Source of the DNA: Daldinia sp. FL1419
Taxonomy: Eukaryota; Ascomycota; Sordariomycetes; Xylariales; Hypoxylaceae
Reading direction: 5' to 3'
DNA: 64,000 bases
Assembly (NCBI GenBank): GCA_025201765.1
Contig: MU623385.1
Location: forward strand, 1 to 64,000
Positions 36,543 through 49,042 of the stretch are shown piece after piece (position 1 is the first letter of the stretch; every line of letters begins with the position of its first letter). The translations under genes were made by a program, and so were the position numbers. Below the pieces are notes generated by a model. The model made no database searches and was not told where the DNA came from. It worked only from the letters and a program-made list of their open reading frames with translations.

Positions 36543-37220
36543 TTATTTCTTTCCCTCTTTCCACGGTAAGGATATTTCGACCTTCTGCATCTGCGTCTCA
36601 ACCATTTGGGTAATCTGGGGAACTCCGAGCTTTTTCAACGACGCGATGATCTGGTCCGCTGTCTCTTTGCTCAAGCCTTCCTTGCGGTCGCTGTAGATGT
36701 CTATGCCCTCCTGCGTAAACAAGCTAGCCGCAAACCAGGTCACAACCCAGCTCTCGACATATGTCTCCGTACTATCCCCTCCGCAGGGGAGCTCGACCTC
36801 GCCGTAGCCTAAAACCTCCCAATGACTACTAGCAATAAACAGTAGACCTTTGCCCCGCCAGTTCCAGCCACCGGGGAAAGTCGGGTCAGGCTTCTCGATG
36901 CCTTCGACGCGCTTGACGCCGCCCTTGCCGTTTTTATTCTCGTATTCGACTAGGTTGTCGTGTACCCCGGGCTCACGGTTAGGATCCCCGTACGGCTTGT
37001 AAGTGATGCGCACGTTTCGGGCTGAGCGCCACATGCTCAGCGTCGAGTGGGTAACGGGCCAGGTGCGCCGGAGCCATTCGGACTTTGGGGGGGTGTACTC
37101 TAGGCCCGAGGTGGTTGGCGCTTTCTTGGAGGCTTTGGCGGCTTCTGAGAGATATTTGTACGGCGCGCGCAGGGTGATGGGGCGCACCACCGATGGGTCA
37201 AGTTGTGGAGATTCTGGCAT
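36543..37220 (-). CDS. Conserved fungal protein of unknown function
   Basis: An intact single exon of 225 residues with no signal peptide or membrane helix. It is rich in Trp and aromatic residues arranged in short strand-like segments (NVRITYKPYG, GGWNWRGKGLLFIASSHWEV, YVESWVVTWFAASLF). It ends in a helix pair (KETADQIIASLKKLG) and a polar tail. The alternating strand pattern with an amphipathic C-terminus recalls lipocalin-like barrels, but no motif proves it. Its stop lies about 210 bases from the stop of the convergent LENG1-like gene. Confidence 0.68.
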   Translation of the reverse strand: MPESPQLDPSVVRPITLRAPYKYLSEAAKASKKAPTTSGLEYTPPKSEWLRRTWPVTHSTLSMWRSARNVRITYKPYGDPNREPGVHDNLVEYENKNGKGGVKRVEGIEKPDPTFPGGWNWRGKGLLFIASSHWEVLGYGEVELPCGGDSTETYVESWVVTWFAASLFTQEGIDIYSDRKEGLSKETADQIIASLKKLGVPQITQMVETQMQKVEISLPWKEGKK

Positions 37221-37874
37221 TATGAGTGGATGTGAGGTCTAGCTGTATTGATTGCGATGGGAATATTGTAGAGGTAAGAGGTAACGTAGTTATTTTAAAC
37301 CCTTAAAAAAAGAAAAGAAAAGAAAACCAAGTGGAATTAAACAGCTGCTTTGGATTCAGGAGAGTTGTACGAGCGTAAACTATTAAAGACTTCAAGGTTC
37401 ATGCGTCCAAGCTCGGATAGCTCTTATCCGGGACTGATCGTGGGTAACATAATGAACTCTAGTTACAAATTCTAATTGGAGTTGGGAATATATCTAGGTA
37501 TTTTTCAGGCTGGTGCTCTTGTCATGTTCTAGGCTAGGTTATTACCTTGATTCCTTGAAAGCTTTAGGTACGATGATGTAGCTATTAAGTGCCTATGTAC
37601 CTACCTAGGTATTAATCGCAACCTAGGATGGAACCTATGTAACTACATCTATGGAATTGGAGTATTAGGTAACTATTGACTCGATTATTGCTTTATCGGC
37701 ACGTGCTGTCGCGTCGGATCGTACCAAGTACCTCCTTACATAGCTAAACTTAGGTATTAATTCTTAATTTCATCATCTTCATACAAGATTAAAATGAGAT
37801 CCCGGGCACCCTGGGCACCCTCTAATCGAAACCCACTACATAAACCCAACTCCTTCTAAGTTCTTAATCTTTCG
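37221..37874. other. Intergenic
   Basis: About 650 bases with poly-A/AAAAG runs at 37305-37326 and ACCTAGGTATTA words at 37600-37614. Nothing else is seen. Confidence 0.45.
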
Positions 37875-40173
37875 TTAGTCGTGATAATCGTGCCCTATTC
37901 CTCCCCCGTCGCCGAGGTCAGCTTCCTCTTGCCCATAGTTTATATCTCGGTATATGATGCTATGCTGGTCAATCGAATTGGTTCTTGGATCTGTCGCAGC
38001 CATTGAAATACTCCCTCTCGCTCTATTTATAACCCGAGTCTGCGTTGCCTTAAATAGGCGTGAAATGTTCTTTCTCATACCCAATATTTGGCCATCCCCC
38101 GGATTTCGGGCAATGTCTAGCAACGGCCTATTTGCTAACTTGAGCCTTTGCCTAAAAGTATAGTTCTCTGAGTCGAGCCCGTCGTCAGAAGCGTTGTCGT
38201 CACGCCCCGGTTTACTATCGTATCCTCGGGAATGCTGAACTTCCGGGATCCAAACCCACGTAATGAATGCGCCCAGAAGCATGGCGGGACAGAATCCTAG
38301 CAACATGGCCGCGAATCCACGATTATATGGCTCGTCGTGGTAGACTGCCAGGTTTGTTATCAAGAGGATTGTTATTGCGCCGAGTTTCCCAGAAGCCGCT
38401 GCGAGCCCGTAGAATGTGCCTCGGTACTTTGTAGCAAACAGTTCGGCCGGAAGCATGAATGTGATGGTATTGGGACCAAGATTAAAGATGACTTGCGCAA
38501 GTACGTACAAGGCTATCGTGAGCGCATGTGTATCCGTCTCAAATGTGACAAAGAAGGTCCCGCCGTTGATGGCGAAAAGCCCAGCTAGTGCAACAAACAT
38601 CCAACCCATCCATGTAGTCCGAGGGATGTAATCAATTGCAAGTAGGACAATAACGCTACCGGGCAATGCTCCGCTCGAGATGGTTACGATATTTCGTATA
38701 CTATCCTGTCGAAGCATTTGGTATATTGTGATGTTTGGTTGAGAGGGGTCGGCTCTTCACGCCGCAGCACCGCACGCAATCTCCTCTGGCGACGTAGAAA
38801 CGTTTGATATCGGTGGCGGTTTCGAAAGCCAAATCGTGGAAATAGTTTTGGGGTTATCAAGGCCAAGGCCATCTAAAACAAGAAAACGTTGGTATTCGTC
38901 TTACGGAATAATCACCTACTAAGTATTTTCCCAAGGAGACGACTACTCCACGAGACAAAAACAACCCAGAAAGTTTAACATACAATAAGCCAAGTCCAAA
39001 AGAAACCAAGTTATCATCACCCCTAAAAGAGCACGCCAGCGCCCCTTCTCGGAAAGATGCTCTCTAACCTCACGGATATAGTTTACCACCGACACCCACC
39101 AACTCATTCGCCGGTCTCCAAAGTCGGGTAGAGGTGTATCAGTAGAATGTCGAGGGACCGCAAGCCCAAGTTGATCCATACCCGGCCGTAGAACTGGATT
39201 TGCTGGATTTACGGGAATAATGTGGCTAACAGCTACGACAGCTCCTGCGAGTTCTCCCTTGGCCACAAGGTAGTGAGGCGTTTCGGGAATTATGCGCCTT
39301 AGCATGAGCGAGACGAGAGCTGGAAATGCTCCAACTCCAATAATCGTTCTCCATACAATATCGATAATAGGCGACGCAACCTTATAGTTGGTTTCGGTTG
39401 GAGATAATCCACGGTAGTCACTGAGCCCCTTAAGGATAGCTAAGCCGAAAGCATAAGCAGCTAGTTGCCCTAAAGATTGCATGAGAAACACTGCCGCTAT
39501 CATCCTGCCTCGAGACTTGGTTGATGACCATTCCGATGCGATTATGGCCGAGAGCGGGTACTATTCGCCGTTAGAAACTACATGCGCAGAGAGTTTTATC
39601 AAACTCGGCTGTCATTCCGAACCTCTGCCCCAAGCCCGATACCCAACATTGTTCTCCAAAAGCCAATCCAACCATATACATTCATCGAGTTCATATGGCC
39701 TGAAGATGCTGTCGTCATTCCCACCGTAGCAAATACTACAATGCTCAATTCTAAACCGTAGATAGCCTTTCGGCCATATCTATCAGCCAAGCATCCGAAC
39801 AGAAGCATGCCGGCCATTGTCCCAGCCAGCGTAGCCAGGTTGATGACTAATGCGTCACCCTTAGTACATCCTGGGTAGACATAGCTGATGGACGGGCTGA
39901 TGACATTTACGGCAAAGATACTATAGGATGTCGTGAAAAAGCCTGATGCAGCAACCCACCAGACTTTCCATTGAAACTTATCCAGGCCTGGGTAATCAAT
40001 CACTGATTGTACAGTTCTTTCAGGGTCGTCAATATCCTATACAGCCACGATGAGTTAAGGTGAGTTAAAAATAGAGAGCTTGGATGGTGGTTGGGGTCCC
40101 CGCTACGTACACAGTCTATCTCGTGGGCAATCTGACGCGTGCCAGCTTTGAGGCTAGAGAAATAGCCGCCCAT
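37875..40173 (-). CDS. PHO84-type phosphate:H+ symporter with one internal TGA
   Basis: Four minus-strand exons, 40173-40111, 40036-39623, 39560-38984 and 38872-37875, sum to 684 codons in a single frame, apart from TGA at 38759-38757 (codon 390). Family marks: start MGGYFSSLKAGTRQIAHEID, DYPGLDKFQWKVWW before helix 1, GCLADRYGRK (motif A), GLGAEYPLSAII (phosphate-symporter signature, formed by an exon junction), ETPHYLVAKG, GLGLDNP after the third junction, then TISSGALPGS and the second six helices. The protein would import inorganic phosphate at the plasma membrane. The TGA lies in the hydrophilic loop before the DPSQP.ITIYQ segment, with good homology on both sides. I see no acceptable intron that removes it, so this is a recent pseudogene, a sequence error or, least likely, readthrough. 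Confidence 0.78.
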
Positions 40174-41114
40174 CGTATATAATTCGGAGGCCTCTCTGAA
40201 AGCTTAGAATATATTTGCAATGATTCATTTGGGAAGATGATGGGATGCATCTTATGGGGTCTATAAGCGTCAGGCCTCGAGGATCCGTATCTGGGAGTCC
40301 GTTTGGGTGATGTACCACAGCATGATTCCACCATCATGAGTGGCTTTGCCCGGTCAGAGGTAGAAGAATGCCTTATGGGCTCAAAGAAACCCTTGCGACT
40401 TCGCTTAAAGGTTCTGGATCGTCCCGGCCGTGTCTACTCAGTTAGTTGAAGGTGACTTCGGTGACGATTTAAGTCGCCGACTGCAGATTAGGAACTAGCA
40501 GTGCCACTCTTGTGACCTTGAGTAAAATTCTCATTCTCCGTTTGAGAATTAGATAACCCCGGTTAGAATAAAAGGATTGATTTGGCGTGAGCGATTCCTC
40601 GATCATGCAAATAACCGTGGATGTACTATTTTTCGGGGGCGTAAACGGTGACAACTATTTAAATGCCCTGCCAAGTTAATGGAAGACGTACGGCGGGATA
40701 TAAGCCGCGCCGGATCTAAAACATGCTGGATGCCTCTCGATATGATATATAATAAATCGTCCGATTAATCTCGCTGACTTAGGGGTAGCACAGTTATGTT
40801 GATATAAACACCTGCCTACCACAAGCTTCTTTAAAAACGTGGCCGAAATAAGATATCTTATTGGACCTTTCAAAAGCACATCCCTGTCCGATCTCCAATT
40901 CACTAAATTGTTGCTATGCTCGCATCCAATTCTTATTGGAAACAGGGCCCGGCAAGGACCCTCTATGTTCGAGCCGAACCATGATATTATAATACCATAC
41001 ATGAGTTCATAGCTAAGGATAGCTCTGAGCCGCCCCCCACACTTCCCTTATGTGAGACCGGGCTCTAGTCTAGGACGTGGGCTCGCGTGGCAGTTCCCTT
41101 CTCCTGGGTCTAAA
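40174..41114. other. Divergent intergenic region
   Basis: About 940 bases between the phosphate-transporter start and the next plus-strand gene. Short minus-strand frames (40676-41002, 40469-40654) show no domain. No repeats stand out. Confidence 0.45.
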
Positions 41115-43377
41115 ATGGAGCCTGGGACAATTTTATCGATCGTCCAACTTTCGTTTTCCGTCCTCGAACTTGGCTCTAAAATCGCCCGCGAGTTCTTCGG
41201 GCAAAATAATAGAGTACCAGACAAGCTCAGACGTCTTAATGACCGACTTAAAGAATTTCATTCTTTTGTTGATGGGATAATAGAAAATGGCCAGGGGTCC
41301 GGCGCCTCCTGGAGCCTTATTTACCCCGGAGCTGACGCTATTGTTGAAACTCTGACTGAGTGCAGAGACTTCCTCCGCCAGTATGAGTCGGCATTATCAG
41401 CAGATAGGACCTTTGGGGGAGCGAGTCAACGACTCGCTCTCGTCGTTGGTCCAGATAATTCAAAGATTCAGGATCTCGACAGAAGAATCTTAGACCATTA
41501 TCCGGCTCTCCAACTATGGAAGACGACTGGCATAGAAAAGGCGGTTAAACAGCTAGGAGAATCGTAAGTTCTCTGCTGGGGTTGACCTCTCAGCCCTGCT
41601 AAATGGATGTTGAAACAGAATGATCGCGAAGCAACAAATCAACAACCAAGTAAACCGAGTGCCCAGTACGACAGATGAACCGCTGCCACAGTCCGAGTTA
41701 TCCGGCAGGTCCACCGAAGAATCATTGATTAGCTCTCATGCAGCTCAAGTAGCAACCCCTACCCTTAGAGCAGTCTCTCGGAATCCCTCGCTTCCTTCGA
41801 TAAACGAGCTCCCATCACCGCAAGTGGGAGAATCCCCCTCTTTTAACATAGGGCCTCATAGACCACGCCCGTCGGTATTAGAGGTTGGCCCCGTCTTAAC
41901 ACATCTCAGAGGCCATGTACGAGAGGAAATAATAAATACATCAACACGTATCGGCCCTTCGAGAAATGCGGGATCATTGTCACCGGTCCTGCTATCGACG
42001 TCACCAACGTTGCAATTCCGTCGCCAAGGATATCCGGTAACACTGTTTGTTACCATAACCTCTGGCTTGACAATTTACTGACTTGAGAGTATTAGGCGTA
42101 TCGGTTCCCAGTCATATCAACTTAGTACTGTCGACTATAGAGTCCTTGACGTTGGTGGGCAAAGAGTAATTGAATGGACCAGCATTAGCCCCCGGCTAGC
42201 AATTCAGCATTTTGGTTAGCAAAAGAAATAGTAAATATCTTGAAATAATTGTGCTAACTTGGCCTAGTTCCTGACCCACGCAGTATACCATATACAATAC
42301 CCGGAGATTCGGGACCTCACAAGGTGCGATTCCTCCCGATAAATGCCAGGCATCAGTTCAAAATCACGATATCGGAAAATGAAACGGAGACCTTTCACGA
42401 GAAGCCAGAGTACCGATTCCAACGCAAGGTAGATAGGGAGGAATTTCAACAGGCTGTCCGGAATTGTGACCACTTAGAGATGATACGAGCCTTAAAAATA
42501 CACAGCGCCAAGGGAAGGGATATCGCAATGAAATTTCACTTAAAAGTGTGGCGACATAGCCCCCAGGACGACAAACCGACACTTTCTTTCGCGGCAAACG
42601 AAATAGCTCACATGGAGTTTCATATCCGGTGGTTTAAAAAGAACCCGGAACTAAAAGGAGACAACAAGCTGATTTTGAGACTATATTCGAAGAATGACGA
42701 CGGGGCGGATGAGCCGGAAATTATTGAACCGCGGAGAAGATCTTTCACCTTTGGAATGAAGAGACTATCCGGGAGTTCAACTCACTCCGGTACTTTAGAT
42801 ATGCATTCGATGTCACGGTCGCGGTCCTCTTCCGCTAAACCCCTGCCTCTAATTCTATACGAAGGAGGAGGAATAGAGCCACCGGAAGATGTGCGAAGCC
42901 TAGAATATTTGGAAATAGAATTCCTTACCTCAGAAGGTAGGTTCCCGTTTATCTCACTTCATTCTCTTGGCTTCGACGCTAACAGTCTCATATCCAGTTA
43001 GGAAATCCTTCATACAAGCCTGTTTTGAAGCACATCGACCCGCCCTAGAAGCCTCAAGAAGAAATAGCTCACCGAGTCCCATTTTACAACAACCATACTC
43101 AAGACCCCCCAGCTTGACTTTGGGGCCAAATCAAGGCCCGTACGAATTAGCCGACACAGGGAAAAGCGAATTGCCAGGAGAGCCGGGGGCCTACGAAATG
43201 ATGGGAGATGTAGGATTTCAGATGCCTCCCCCGAGCCTAACGACGCCGTATTCCCCTGAAGAAGTCCGGTTTAATACACGTTACTTGTTCGCGCCGTCGC
43301 GAGCTACGGATTACGAGAAGATTATAGAGGATAACGAATATTACGATAAGGAAGACGGTGCTCACGAGCCGGGGTGA
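41115..43377 (+). CDS. Fungal protein with STAND-like N-terminal domain, unknown function
   Basis: My best model has six exons, 41115-41563, 41619-41823, 41910-42044, 42088-42214, 42268-42936 and 42998-43377, giving 654 residues. Exons 1, 2, 5 and 6 are secure. The borders near 41823/41910 and 42044/42088 were chosen to keep the frame through NTYRPFEKCGIIVTG and SYQLSTVDYRVLDVGG and could differ. The N-terminus (MEPGTILSIVQLSFSVLELG, followed by a helical KIAREFF...RLKEFHSFVDG region) resembles the fungal N-terminal domain found on STAND and ankyrin proteins. A Ser/Pro linker follows. The C-terminal half carries a beta-rich segment (VRFLPINARHQFKITISENE, FHLKVW, AHMEFHIRWF) and a disordered tail. 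The function is unknown, and the domain suggests protein-protein signalling. If the two middle junctions are wrong, the gene may carry a frameshift. Confidence 0.68.
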
Positions 43378-43827
43378 ACGTTTTAGTGCGCTATTTTGGC
43401 CAGCGTAAATGATTTTTTCTGTGTATTATATACGGGCTCTCCGATGTATGTTCTTTAGGAGATGGGTAGTCTACTCGGTATTCGGGTCAGGGGACTCGGG
43501 GTGGCTTTGAGCGATGTTTGTACCTCTTAGTGACCTAGAGTGGTGGATATAGCCTGGTATCTGAAGGCCTGATTTTTAGGCTACAAATAATGTACAAACA
43601 ATGCATGGCATGAATAATTAAAACATTTGTGAGTTTCCATGTCGTGCTGTTCAGGTTCTATATTTACGAAATAGTTATGTAACCTAGGTTAGATATTTTT
43701 ATCTATAAACGTGTTACGGACTTCTTTCGACTCAAGTAAGTGCTGTATGGCGTGTCTAATCTTTCAATAGAAACATTAACTATCTAGTTAGTGTGTTCCT
43801 TTTAAGTATTCGTAACTAGGTAGTACC

Positions 43828-43852
43828 TAGGTTAGGTAGGTAGGTAGGTATC
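43828..43852. repeat. (TAGG)n tandem with CCTAGG
   Basis: A short GGTA tandem next to an ACCTAGGTT palindrome. It is one of the recurring low-complexity words of this genome. Confidence 0.75.
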
Positions 43853-44253
43853 ATAGATATACGGATAGTCTTCTCCCAAAGTAGTATTGGCTATGATCTA
43901 GGTACTCGCGTATATGAAATCTATACGTTGATTGAAGTAGGTAGCTTATTGAATTTTCAGTTGCTTTAAATATCCGTACAATTGCACTTGAAATACATAT
44001 TTTCGATGTATAGTGTGTATAGGTATATTTCAGAGAGTTGACTCAATAATTGCTTCGTGGTTAGCTAAATCATTAACCTACCTGGTTAATAAGTCTATAA
44101 GTTGGCTGAAGTGAACTGCCTGAGCGATAACTGCGTCGGGTCGGGTTGCGTGCAGCATAAGAGCTTAGGCAGGTAGCGTTAATGTGGATACCTTTTATCG
44201 GCCTAGGTGGACTTGAGCTTCTTCTGGTAGCCAATCAATAGCTAAAAAGTATA

Positions 44254-44291
44254 CCCCGCTAATCTCCTAAGCCACATCAAGGCTAGCGGGG
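44254..44291. repeat. Perfect 8-bp inverted repeat
   Basis: CCCCGCTA at 44254-44261 is exactly complementary to TAGCGGGG at 44284-44291, with a 22-base spacer. It lies about 420 bases upstream of the SEC18 ATG and could be a dyad binding site or chance. Confidence 0.4.
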
Positions 44292-44713
44292 ACTAACCCT
44301 TAGCTTCGAAACATCAGCTGCAACGTAACCAAGAACGTAACCAAGCGTCGACGTCAGATCACATTTCAATTCATCGCTAAGCCTCCTACTTTCAACAACC
44401 TGGCCTTTGAATTCAACCTCTAACAACCCGCGACTCTACTCTTTGATTTTTTAGTCTGTAAAGTTGAGCCAGGCAGCAATAAAAACCCCACCAGATAAAA
44501 ATGATTTAGGATCTGGAATCCTTATAACCTGTTCATTCTACCTTCGAAAGCTCTATTCGTCCTAATTCCAGGTACGTTCTTCCGCTAATACATTGTAGGT
44601 ACTAAAGGTTGTTTGGTATTGGTTTCTCGATTCTAATTGATGTCTAGATACCTATCTAGCAACATTGCTCCAAATCTAACAACCTCTTGTTCCCACCCCG
44701 AAATACTACGACC

Positions 44714-47371
44714 ATGGATATGCGTAATAACCTCTTCGGCAGAGGTCCTCGTGGCGGTGGAGGTGGAGGTTTGCCCGGACGACCGGGTCCAGACCAAGGT
44801 GGATATAATCAAGTTCCGCAGAACCGACCCCCGAGAGATTATAACGGCCCGGCTGAATACGATCCAAGAGGTGCTTACGGAGCCCCGTCGCCGGGCTACG
44901 GTGGAAATAGTATGGCACCCCAACAAAGGAACACGCGCCCCAGTGCTCCCCAGGGCCGTCCCGTCCAGCTTAGATTAGCGAAGTTAGACAAGGGCGATCT
45001 TTCTCAACAATACATCTTTGGCAACCTTGTTGCCGTCTCACCCCAGGACTTCCCTCCCGACCAATACGGTAAAGACATACACATTCTACTAAACGGAAGC
45101 TTCGTTGTAACTGCCCGACCGACCGAGTATATTCCTCCCGGATGCATAAGCTTATCCGACCCCCAGCGAACGTGGTGTGGTATCAGTATGACCGATACTA
45201 TTGTTGCTGAAAGATATGATCATAAAGTTCCTCTTTCCGCGATGGATCTTGAGGTAGGATTTGCGTCTCAGAGGAAGATAACGGATGTCCCGTATGACCA
45301 GGACCAACTTTCAGACTATTTCGCCAAAATGTTCCAAGGCCAAATCTTTGCTCCCGGACAACGACTGTTGATGGACTTCAGGGGTATACCGTTAATGTTT
45401 GTGGTCAAGACAGTTCAGCTTCTTGACCTACTCGGGAACGAGAAGGGGCAGGCATCAGATTCATCCTCGAATCCCGATACCAGAGGTCTATTAGTGGCTG
45501 GCCAAGGTCAAACCGAGATTAACTTTTTCAAAGACGCGAAAAATCCTATCAAGCTCAAAGGCTCAACCAGGCGACCGGCTACTAACGCTATTCTAAGGCC
45601 GGATTTCAAATTCGCTGATATGGGTATTGGAGGTCTAGATGAAGAATTTAGCACCATTTTTAGGCGTGCTTTTGCTTCTCGAGTTTTCCCCCCGGGCCTC
45701 GTTGAGCAGATGGGTATTTCTCACGTAAAAGGTGTTCTGCTCTATGGTCCACCAGGAACTGGCAAAACATTGATTGCGAGACAAATCGGCAAGATGCTAA
45801 ATGCCCGTGAACCCAAGATTATCAATGGTCCGGAAATTTTGAACAAATACGTAGGCCAATCAGAAGAAAACGTGCGAAAGATGTTCGCAGATGCGGAAAA
45901 GGAGTATAAAGAGAAAGGTGAAGAAAGTGGCTTGCATATCATTATCTTCGACGAACTGGACGCTGTCTGCAAGCAACGAGGCAGCGGAACAGGGGGGACA
46001 GGTGTTGGCGACAGCGTAGTCAATCAGCTTCTTTCTAAGCTTGATGGTGTGGATCAGCTCAATAACATTTTACTTATTGGTATGACCAACCGAAAGGATA
46101 TGATTGATGATGCGTTACTACGACCGGGGCGTCTTGAGGTGCACGTGGAGATTTCACTGCCTGATGAACACGGCCGAATACAAATTTTGAACGTAAGTTA
46201 CTCTCCAAAAGATTTTTTTTCTCTTTCAATTCATCTCAAAGCAATGTTCCCGGTCCATTTGAGCAACAACACTATCGAACCGCCAGGGTGAATAATTATT
46301 GACTTCTCCTAGATCCATACCTCCAAGATTAGGGCCATTAACAAGCTGGGCGATGATGTTAGCTTGGAGGAGCTTGCCCACTTGACGAAGAATTATTCGG
46401 GTGCGGAAATTTCCGGTCTGGTAAAAGCTGCTTTATCCTATGCATTTACCAGGCATACGAAGCTCGGAGACGTCACTGGCGTCCAGGGCAACCCCCAGGA
46501 TGTAATGCTAACGCGGGCCGATTTCATGAGGGCATTGGAAGATGTCAAGCCAGCTTTTGGAATTTCCGAGGAAGAGCTCAGTGGTGCTGCCCCGTACGGA
46601 ATTATTGACTACAGCCCGCATATTCAGTCCATCCTCTCTACTGGTCTCAGCTTTGTCCAAGCGGTTCGGACCTCTGAGAAATCCCCTCTATTCTCTGTTT
46701 TAGTCCACGGCCCTCGTGGAGCCGGAAAGACGGCCTTAGCCGCAGAAATCGGATTGAAGTCTGAATTCCCATTTGTCAAACTTATCAGACCAATTGACGT
46801 TGGCACGAGTGAAAGCGCCAAACTGGAATATCTACGCCGTGCTTTCTCTGACGCTTATAAATCAGCCCTTTCTATTGTGATTCTGGACAGTGTCGAGAAG
46901 ATCATCGATTGGAATCCTATTGGACTCAGGTTCTCTAACGCAGTCGTGCAGTACCTAGGTGCCGTACTAGAGACCCGACCACCCAAGGTATGTCTTCCCC
47001 TAATATAGTCGATTCCTAGTATACTTACAATAGTGTAGAACCGCAGGCTTCTCATCATCGCTACGACGAGCCAACGATCTATGCTAGACCAGCATGGTGT
47101 ATTCGCATGGGACAGAGAGATTGCTGTGCCAGCTGTCAAGGACCATCGCGAACTCCAGACCCTCCTAGCTGCTTCGGGCAAATTTGATGGACCAGCTGAT
47201 ATCAACGAGGCTTTGAACGAATTACAGTCTATCACAGGAAGTCAGGAGGTTGGCATAGGCGTTAAAGCGGTGTTTTCTGCTCTCGAGACGGCTTCAGTGA
47301 GGGACCCACTGCCTACGAGTCTAGCGGAAGATATCAGTGCGATCATGGCGTCGCGAAATCCGCAAGAGTAG
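44714..47371 (+). CDS. SEC18: Vesicle-fusion ATPase Sec18 (NSF)
   Basis: Three exons, 44714-46192, 46313-46987 and 47039-47371, give 828 residues. The order is a Gly/Arg/Pro-rich N-terminal extension (residues about 8-80, including a six-Gly run), then the N domain (VQLRLAKLDKGDLSQQ, DIHILLNGSFVVTARP). The D1 AAA+ domain has GPPGTGKT (about 348-355), Walker B IIIFDELDA (about 411-419) and GMTNRKDMIDDALLRPGR (SRH/arginine finger). The D2 domain has GPRGAGKT and ILDSVEKI, a degenerate Walker B as expected of the oligomerising domain. Sec18 with alpha-SNAP disassembles cis-SNARE complexes at all secretory membranes. Family length in filamentous fungi is similar. No lesion is present, and all three exons stay in phase. 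Confidence 0.96.
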
Positions 47372-49042
47372 GTATCAAGGCCAGTACCCTCGGTAGTATC
47401 ACACGAAAGGCGCCCATACAAGAACTAGAATAGGGAGTAAAACAAAAATGTACGGACGTGTCTTACCGAGATGCCCATAGACTCCATCGTAATATATCAA
47501 ATAGAAACTTGTTGAATCTACCTTACTAAAGAGAAATCATTCTATACGCTACGAGTAAAGACATCGCATAGCATCGTACTATATAAGTTAGCTAAGATTA
47601 TTCCCGAGCAGTCGAAGATCGCTTTCTACTATATCGTGGTATCCGAATATCAACTAAGTATCACGGCTATCTCTAGATCTAGATGCGGCCCAAGCCGATA
47701 TATTTTGTGTTACGATCGGAGCAAAAGACCTGATTCTCGTTTGGGGTTCGGAAATATTGCCTAACGCGCTACATTAAACGTCGTACGAAAAACACACGGC
47801 CCAGTGTGCGCACCGCGAGTCGCTAGATCACCCCGTCAAACGTGTATTTTCCCCATACTTTTGTCGCTTTCTCCGGAACCAGAATTCGGCTCTGGCAGCT
47901 ACTTTGAGATCTGGACCACGGCTGTCTGAAGCGCGCGATGAGCGGCTCACTACGACTAACACAAAAGTTGGGACGCACCACAGTGTCTCAGATCATGGTC
48001 TTGGTATTGCGTAGATCTGGGCGTGGGGGTTTAAGTAGTTAGATGCCGGGTATACCCTGCAACAACAGCTGCTCACAGACCACAGCATCGTCGACGATAA
48101 CAACGGCGGTATTGTGATTGGGCCTGTAACGCAGGGCTAGTCAAATTACAGGTACATCTCTAACCCTGTGACCTTGCTACCCGCAGGCTGGGCCTGGTTG
48201 GAGTACGATAAACACACTCATGTCACGAGACCTATGCCGACGAGGGAAGCGACGCCATCATTAATGAAGTCGGCATTATGTAGGAAGGACACACGGCTAA
48301 GGTTGCCGAATAGTAAGGAGTATCGCTCTAGAGCTGAATCTTTCGGGCTCCCATTTCCGTCTTATCAAAACTAAGCTGACAGCTCTCTTTTTTTTTTCTT
48401 GGCTCAAACATCATCGTCGTGATCGAACCCACGAAACACATGGCGCATGGGAGGCAGTTTTGTCAGGATTCCAAATCTATACGCCTTATATTTAGAACAA
48501 AGGGCATGTCTTGGATGGACAGTTCCACATTTCCATAGCTACAGTTGTCTATGTTTTTTGTTCCACTTCATTGTATGATTCCCTATTCAAGCTTTGGTTG
48601 CACGTTTATTGATTTGGATCAAAATGACTGTGATTTTACATTATATGCTTTGCATGGTCCTTTGAGTAGGTAGGTATTTATTCAATGCCAATTCCACAAT
48701 ATGAGCTTTATCCCTACAGCCTACGCTTAGGTATAAACGGGTAGATGCCTACGTCGCGTACCCTATAACGAGATATCGAAAATCGTGTAACATTCCCAAG
48801 GCCCTAAATAAAACACACACAGCAGAGAGGTCCTTTCACTTTGTAAAATCATAAGCTCCTAAATATCATCAAGTATTTCTTGTAGAACAACAAAGTGGAT
48901 TTTAGGTCTTTTGACCCGCGCCGTGATACGTTATACACATTCGGCATATGCTCGCTCCCCCGCCGGTTGACGATTATTGAACCAATTCAGCAAATATTTA
49001 GCATGTGATTGATGCTCCTCGAATGAAGGTTCATCGTAAGTG
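47372..49042. other. Intergenic, no gene seen
   Basis: About 1.7 kb after SEC18. Frames are short; a 68-codon plus frame at 48168-48374 has no features. No tRNA, transposon end or tandem array was recognised. Confidence 0.45.

Larger units (their letters stand above)
43378..44713. other. Intergenic, SEC18 upstream region
   Basis: About 1.3 kb containing a GGTAGGTAGGTAGG tandem (43828-43852) and an 8-bp perfect inverted repeat (44254-44291). The last 300 bases are probably SEC18 promoter and leader. Confidence 0.45.

Noticed and set aside
39560..39625. Apparent frameshift in the phosphate transporter after GLGAE
   Set aside because: Explained by a 62-base intron with GT start, CTAAC branch and AATAG end that restores the YPLSAII signature.
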